Source: an uncultured Methanobrevibacter sp. (lineage in GTDB: Archaea > Methanobacteriota > Methanobacteria > Methanobacteriales > Methanobacteriaceae). Taken from it: a stretch of DNA of 8,036 nucleotides. Made by a program: the position numbers and the translations under genes. Positions 5,813 to 8,036 of this stretch are shown here, piece after piece. Every line of letters starts with the position of its first letter. Within the stretch, counting starts at the first letter, position 1. Under the pieces are notes generated by a model. The model worked only from the letters and a program-made list of their open reading frames with translations, did not search any database and was not told where the DNA came from. Location of the stretch: NCBI GenBank assembly GCA_902795935.1, contig CADBMS010000007.1, forward strand, positions 1 through 8,036. Reading direction: 5' to 3'.

Positions 5813-7513
5813 ATCAAAACCAAAACCAAAATAATTATATTCACATCAGTAGTGATTATGTTATTAAATATTACTTCAGTCACTGCAGAAAACATAGACT
5901 TTGATGACAAAGAGATAAGTAAGTCTAACATTAGCATTAATAAGCAAATTAAATACTCAGTCAATAAAACAAACAATTTACTATCAAATCCTGTGAATTC
6001 CAATAATGAAATTTCACAAAACCTAACTAATAGAATAAATAATGCTAATGATAACGATATAATTATAATAGATCCTGGAAATTATAAAATACATAACATA
6101 ACTATTAATAAAAATATAACTCTCCAAGGAAATGGTGATCCTCGAAATGTTATTTTAGATGGTGAACAAATATCAAGTATTTTTTTAATCCATAATAGTT
6201 CTGTTACAGCCAGATTTAATAATTTAACATTTATTAATGGAAAAACAGATAATTTTGGTGGTGCAATATGTGTTGAAACTGGAAATACATATGTAGATAA
6301 TTGTATATTTATCAATAATACTGCATTATCAGATACTAATGGAGGTGCAATTTCTAATTATGGTAATGAAGAATATAGAAGTTATTTGTTTGTAAATAAT
6401 TCTTTATTTTTAGGAAATCATGCAGATCATGATGGTGGAGCCATAACTACTTGTTATGCAAGTTCAGACATTTATAATACAATGTTTATTAATAATTCTG
6501 CACATCGTGATGGTGGTGCTATTCGTGTAAGTGTTTTTGGATATGGTAATGTTCAAGATTGTATTTTTATTTATAATCATGCAGATGAATGGGGTGGAGC
6601 TTATTATAGTTGGGCTGGTAACTCAAGTATTGATAGATGTATATTTTTGAATAATACTGCAGGAACTAATGGTGGTGCAATAATGGTTTCAGGCAGTCTT
6701 AATTTAACAAATTCACTTATTATAAATAACACTGCCAATGAAACAGGAGGTTCTTTTTATATTCAACAACCTATGTTTGATGCATTAACAATAATTAAAG
6801 TTGAAAATAATATTATAACAAATAATAGTGCACCTTTAGGCCAAGAAATATTCGTTAGATGGAATGATACTAAAAATCTTTTTCCTAAATTTAACAATAA
6901 TAACTGGGGTGATGAAGATCCTACTAATCCTAAAGTTATAGATCCTAACAATGTGTCAGATAGGATTAGACCAACAATATCCAATCAAAACTACGATTTA
7001 CTTTATAAATTAAATTTTGGTTTACTAAATAGATATTATGATATATTAGATGATTATTATGCAGGATTTAGTGAAAATTTTAATGCTAATATTAAATCTA
7101 ATGATTCAAGTTTCAATAATAAAACTGATTTGAAATTCAATACTAATTATTCTAAGATTAAATTGAACAATAAATCAGACAATACTACAAAGATTAAATT
7201 GAACAATAATTTAAATAAGGATACAATAAATTCAGACAATACTACAAAGATTAAATTGAACAATGATTTAAATAATGATATCTTTAATAAAAATAATACT
7301 ATGAAGAAATCCAATACAAGCCCTAATGAAAAGTTTAATTCAACTACTGGTTCTTATGGACCTACCAATAAAAAAGTTGTTGAAGTATTTAAAGATGCTA
7401 AAAAAAACAATAGCAGTTTAAACAGTTTTGATGTTAAATACATTGCAGGATTAATAATTATATTTTTAATCATATTAATAGGATTTGTTAAAAGAAAAAG
7501 TACTGATAATTAA
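5813..7513 (+). CDS. Adhesin-like surface protein: signal peptide, beta-helix, repeat linker, C-terminal membrane anchor
   Basis: A 566-aa exported protein if translation begins at ATC 5813. Residues 1-25 form a good signal peptide: lysine-rich IKTKTK, hydrophobic core IIIFTSVVIMLL, cleavage after SVTA. Residues 75-350 are a right-handed parallel beta-helix: a DPGNYKIHNITINKNITLQG entry turn, then Pmp-like repeats with GGA[IY] at residues 149, 177, 208, 234, 261 and 287 (GGS at 312) alternating with FINN/FLNN/FVNN turns, ending at NNNNWGDEDP. A flexible Asn/Lys/Ser/Thr-rich linker (about 420-530) contains a 19-residue tandem repeat, and IAGLIIIFLIILIGF (544-558) followed by KRK is a C-terminal membrane anchor. 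Many N-x-S/T sequons suggest glycosylation. These features match adhesin-like proteins abundant in gut Methanobacteriales, thought to mediate attachment, though the ligand is unknown. The first conventional start, GTG 5852, would lose the n-region, so I prefer 5813. Confidence 0.85.
   Translation: MKTKTKIIIFTSVVIMLLNITSVTAENIDFDDKEISKSNISINKQIKYSVNKTNNLLSNPVNSNNEISQNLTNRINNANDNDIIIIDPGNYKIHNITINKNITLQGNGDPRNVILDGEQISSIFLIHNSSVTARFNNLTFINGKTDNFGGAICVETGNTYVDNCIFINNTALSDTNGGAISNYGNEEYRSYLFVNNSLFLGNHADHDGGAITTCYASSDIYNTMFINNSAHRDGGAIRVSVFGYGNVQDCIFIYNHADEWGGAYYSWAGNSSIDRCIFLNNTAGTNGGAIMVSGSLNLTNSLIINNTANETGGSFYIQQPMFDALTIIKVENNIITNNSAPLGQEIFVRWNDTKNLFPKFNNNNWGDEDPTNPKVIDPNNVSDRIRPTISNQNYDLLYKLNFGLLNRYYDILDDYYAGFSENFNANIKSNDSSFNNKTDLKFNTNYSKIKLNNKSDNTTKIKLNNNLNKDTINSDNTTKIKLNNDLNNDIFNKNNTMKKSNTSPNEKFNSTTGSYGPTNKKVVEVFKDAKKNNSSLNSFDVKYIAGLIIIFLIILIGFVKRKSTDN
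7175..7288 (+). repeat. Two 57-bp tandem repeats in the adhesin linker
   Basis: Units at 7175-7231 and 7232-7288 share their first 33 bases exactly and remain similar afterwards. They encode SDNTTKIKLNN(N/D)LN(K/N)D followed by three variable residues (19 residues each). A partial third copy, SKIKLNNK, precedes them at about 7151-7174. The period is a whole number of codons, so copy number can change without a frameshift. The repeats lie between the beta-helix and the membrane anchor and would act as a spacer or stalk. Confidence 0.8.
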
Positions 7514-7514
7514 T

Positions 7515-7537
7515 CTTTTTCTTTTTCTATTTTTTTA
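7515..7537 (+). terminator. T-rich putative terminator after the adhesin gene
   Basis: Immediately after TAA at 7511-7513 come three T-runs (CTTTTTCTTTTTCTATTTTTTT-like), typical of archaeal U-tract termination. No hairpin is needed for this mode. Confidence 0.5.
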
Positions 7538-7797
7538 AAAACTATAAATTATACAAAATAATTTTACACAACATATATGCAGCCCACTATTTTTTTAGTG
7601 AAATACTGATATTTAATTAAATATAAATAATGATTAATAAAACAATAAGTTAATACAATAACTTCAATATAATTAATCAATAAATTAATTTAAAAGAAAG
7701 CAGAGGATTATTAAAATATAGAAAATTAGTTCAAAATCAATTAATATTAATATTAAAATCCAATAAAAAAAATCCAATTTTGTCGGACACTTGTTTT

Positions 7798-7827
7798 TAA
7801 AAAAAAAGATAAGAGAGATAAACTCTC
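7798..7827 (-). terminator. Hairpin followed by a T-run, terminator of the right-edge gene
   Basis: On the minus strand GAGAG (7827-7823), loop TTTAT and CTCTC (7817-7813) form a 5-bp stem, followed after TTATC by a run of nine T (7807-7799). It lies 9 bases past the stop codon at 7838-7836. This is a convincing terminator layout, although archaea may need only the T-run. Confidence 0.6.
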
Positions 7828-7835
7828 CTAAAAAT

Positions 7836-8036
7836 CTATTTTGTTACAACAATAGTTGATTTAACCGATTTTGCTTTATAATAAGCATTTCCAGAACTAA
7901 CAACTACTTCATATCTACCTGGTTTTTGAGTAACCTTTAAATAAGCATAACCTTTCTTATTAGATTTAATATTGTGAGTTTTATACTTTTTAGGAGAAGT
8001 ATAAACTTTAACTTTAACTTTTACATTAGAAAGTGC
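7836..8036 (-). CDS. C-terminal end of an adhesin-like protein with an Ig-like domain (partial)
   Basis: The last 66 residues of a protein that enters from the right edge, ending with TAG at 7838-7836. The sequence begins ALSNVKVKVKVYTSPKKYKT, continues with KKGYAYLKVTQKPGRYEVVV and ends YYKAKSVKSTIVVTK. The alternating beta-strand pattern, with a GYAYLKV strand, a PGRYEVVV turn-strand and a final KSTIVV strand, is that of the Ig-like domains repeated at the end of many methanobacterial adhesin-like proteins, where they form a stalk on the cell surface. No membrane anchor follows, unlike the neighbouring beta-helix protein, so attachment to the wall would have to be by another domain or by non-covalent binding. 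The gene is convergent with its neighbour. The domain type is inferred from pattern; the rest of the protein is unseen. Confidence 0.75.
   Translation of the reverse strand, partial: ALSNVKVKVKVYTSPKKYKTHNIKSNKKGYAYLKVTQKPGRYEVVVSSGNAYYKAKSVKSTIVVTK

Larger units (their letters stand above)
7514..7835. other. Convergent intergenic region
   Basis: This 322-bp gap separates two convergent surface-protein genes. It contains the T-rich terminator of the first gene, a small stem CACTA/TAGTG at 7585-7600 around a T6 loop, and the hairpin-plus-T-run terminator of the second gene at 7798-7827. I see no gene or promoter that I can support in the remaining A/T-rich stretch. Confidence 0.55.

Noticed and set aside
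5776..6984. Minus-strand frames at 5776-6003, 6082-6315 and 6763-6984
   Set aside because: They are antisense to the adhesin gene, hydrophobic only because Asn/Asp codons reverse to Ile/Leu/Val codons, and lack start signals.
7585..7600. Stem CACTA/TAGTG with a T6 loop as a terminator or small RNA
   Set aside because: A 5-bp stem with no T-run following in the right place, common by chance in this A/T-rich gap.

Overview
The window is very AT-rich DNA, most likely from a methanogenic archaeon of the order Methanobacteriales (Methanobrevibacter or Methanosphaera type). The reasons are an archaeal-type DUF2115/UPF0305 protein, adhesin-like surface proteins with GGAI/FxNN beta-helix repeats and Ig-like domains, GGTGAT-type ribosome binding sites, A/T-rich TATA boxes, and heavy use of AGA, TTA, ATA and AAT codons. 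The genus call is inference from gene content and style, not from a marker gene.

Layout from left to right: (1) a long minus-strand open frame from about 1448 to beyond the left edge, encoding at least 482 residues of a highly charged, low-complexity protein that carries a 63-bp repeat at the edge; (2) a 404-bp divergent intergenic region; (3) a 137-aa pyridoxamine-phosphate-oxidase-like flavin/F420 split-barrel protein (1853-2266, +); (4) a DusB-like tRNA-dihydrouridine synthase (2449-3441, +), convergent at a 4-bp gap with (5) a DUF2115/UPF0305 protein (3446-3994, -); (6) a 441-bp divergent intergenic region; (7) a multi-pass acyltransferase-3 membrane protein (4436-5545, +), apparently with a leaderless or near-leaderless mRNA; (8) a secreted, C-terminally membrane-anchored beta-helix adhesin-like protein (about 5813-7513, +); (9) the last 66 residues of a second adhesin-like protein with an Ig-like fold, entering from the right edge on the minus strand.

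The right half (acyltransferase plus two surface proteins) looks like a cell-envelope region. The middle holds housekeeping or conserved hypothetical genes. Each gene appears to have its own promoter and no operon is obvious. I see no CRISPR array, transposase, tRNA or rRNA. The most interesting points are the long left-hand frame with its repeats, the apparent non-AUG start of the adhesin-like gene (ATC at the right distance from a strong Shine-Dalgarno, the only way to include a full signal peptide), and the anomalous start of the left-hand gene. I did not find a clear, previously undescribed multi-gene system.
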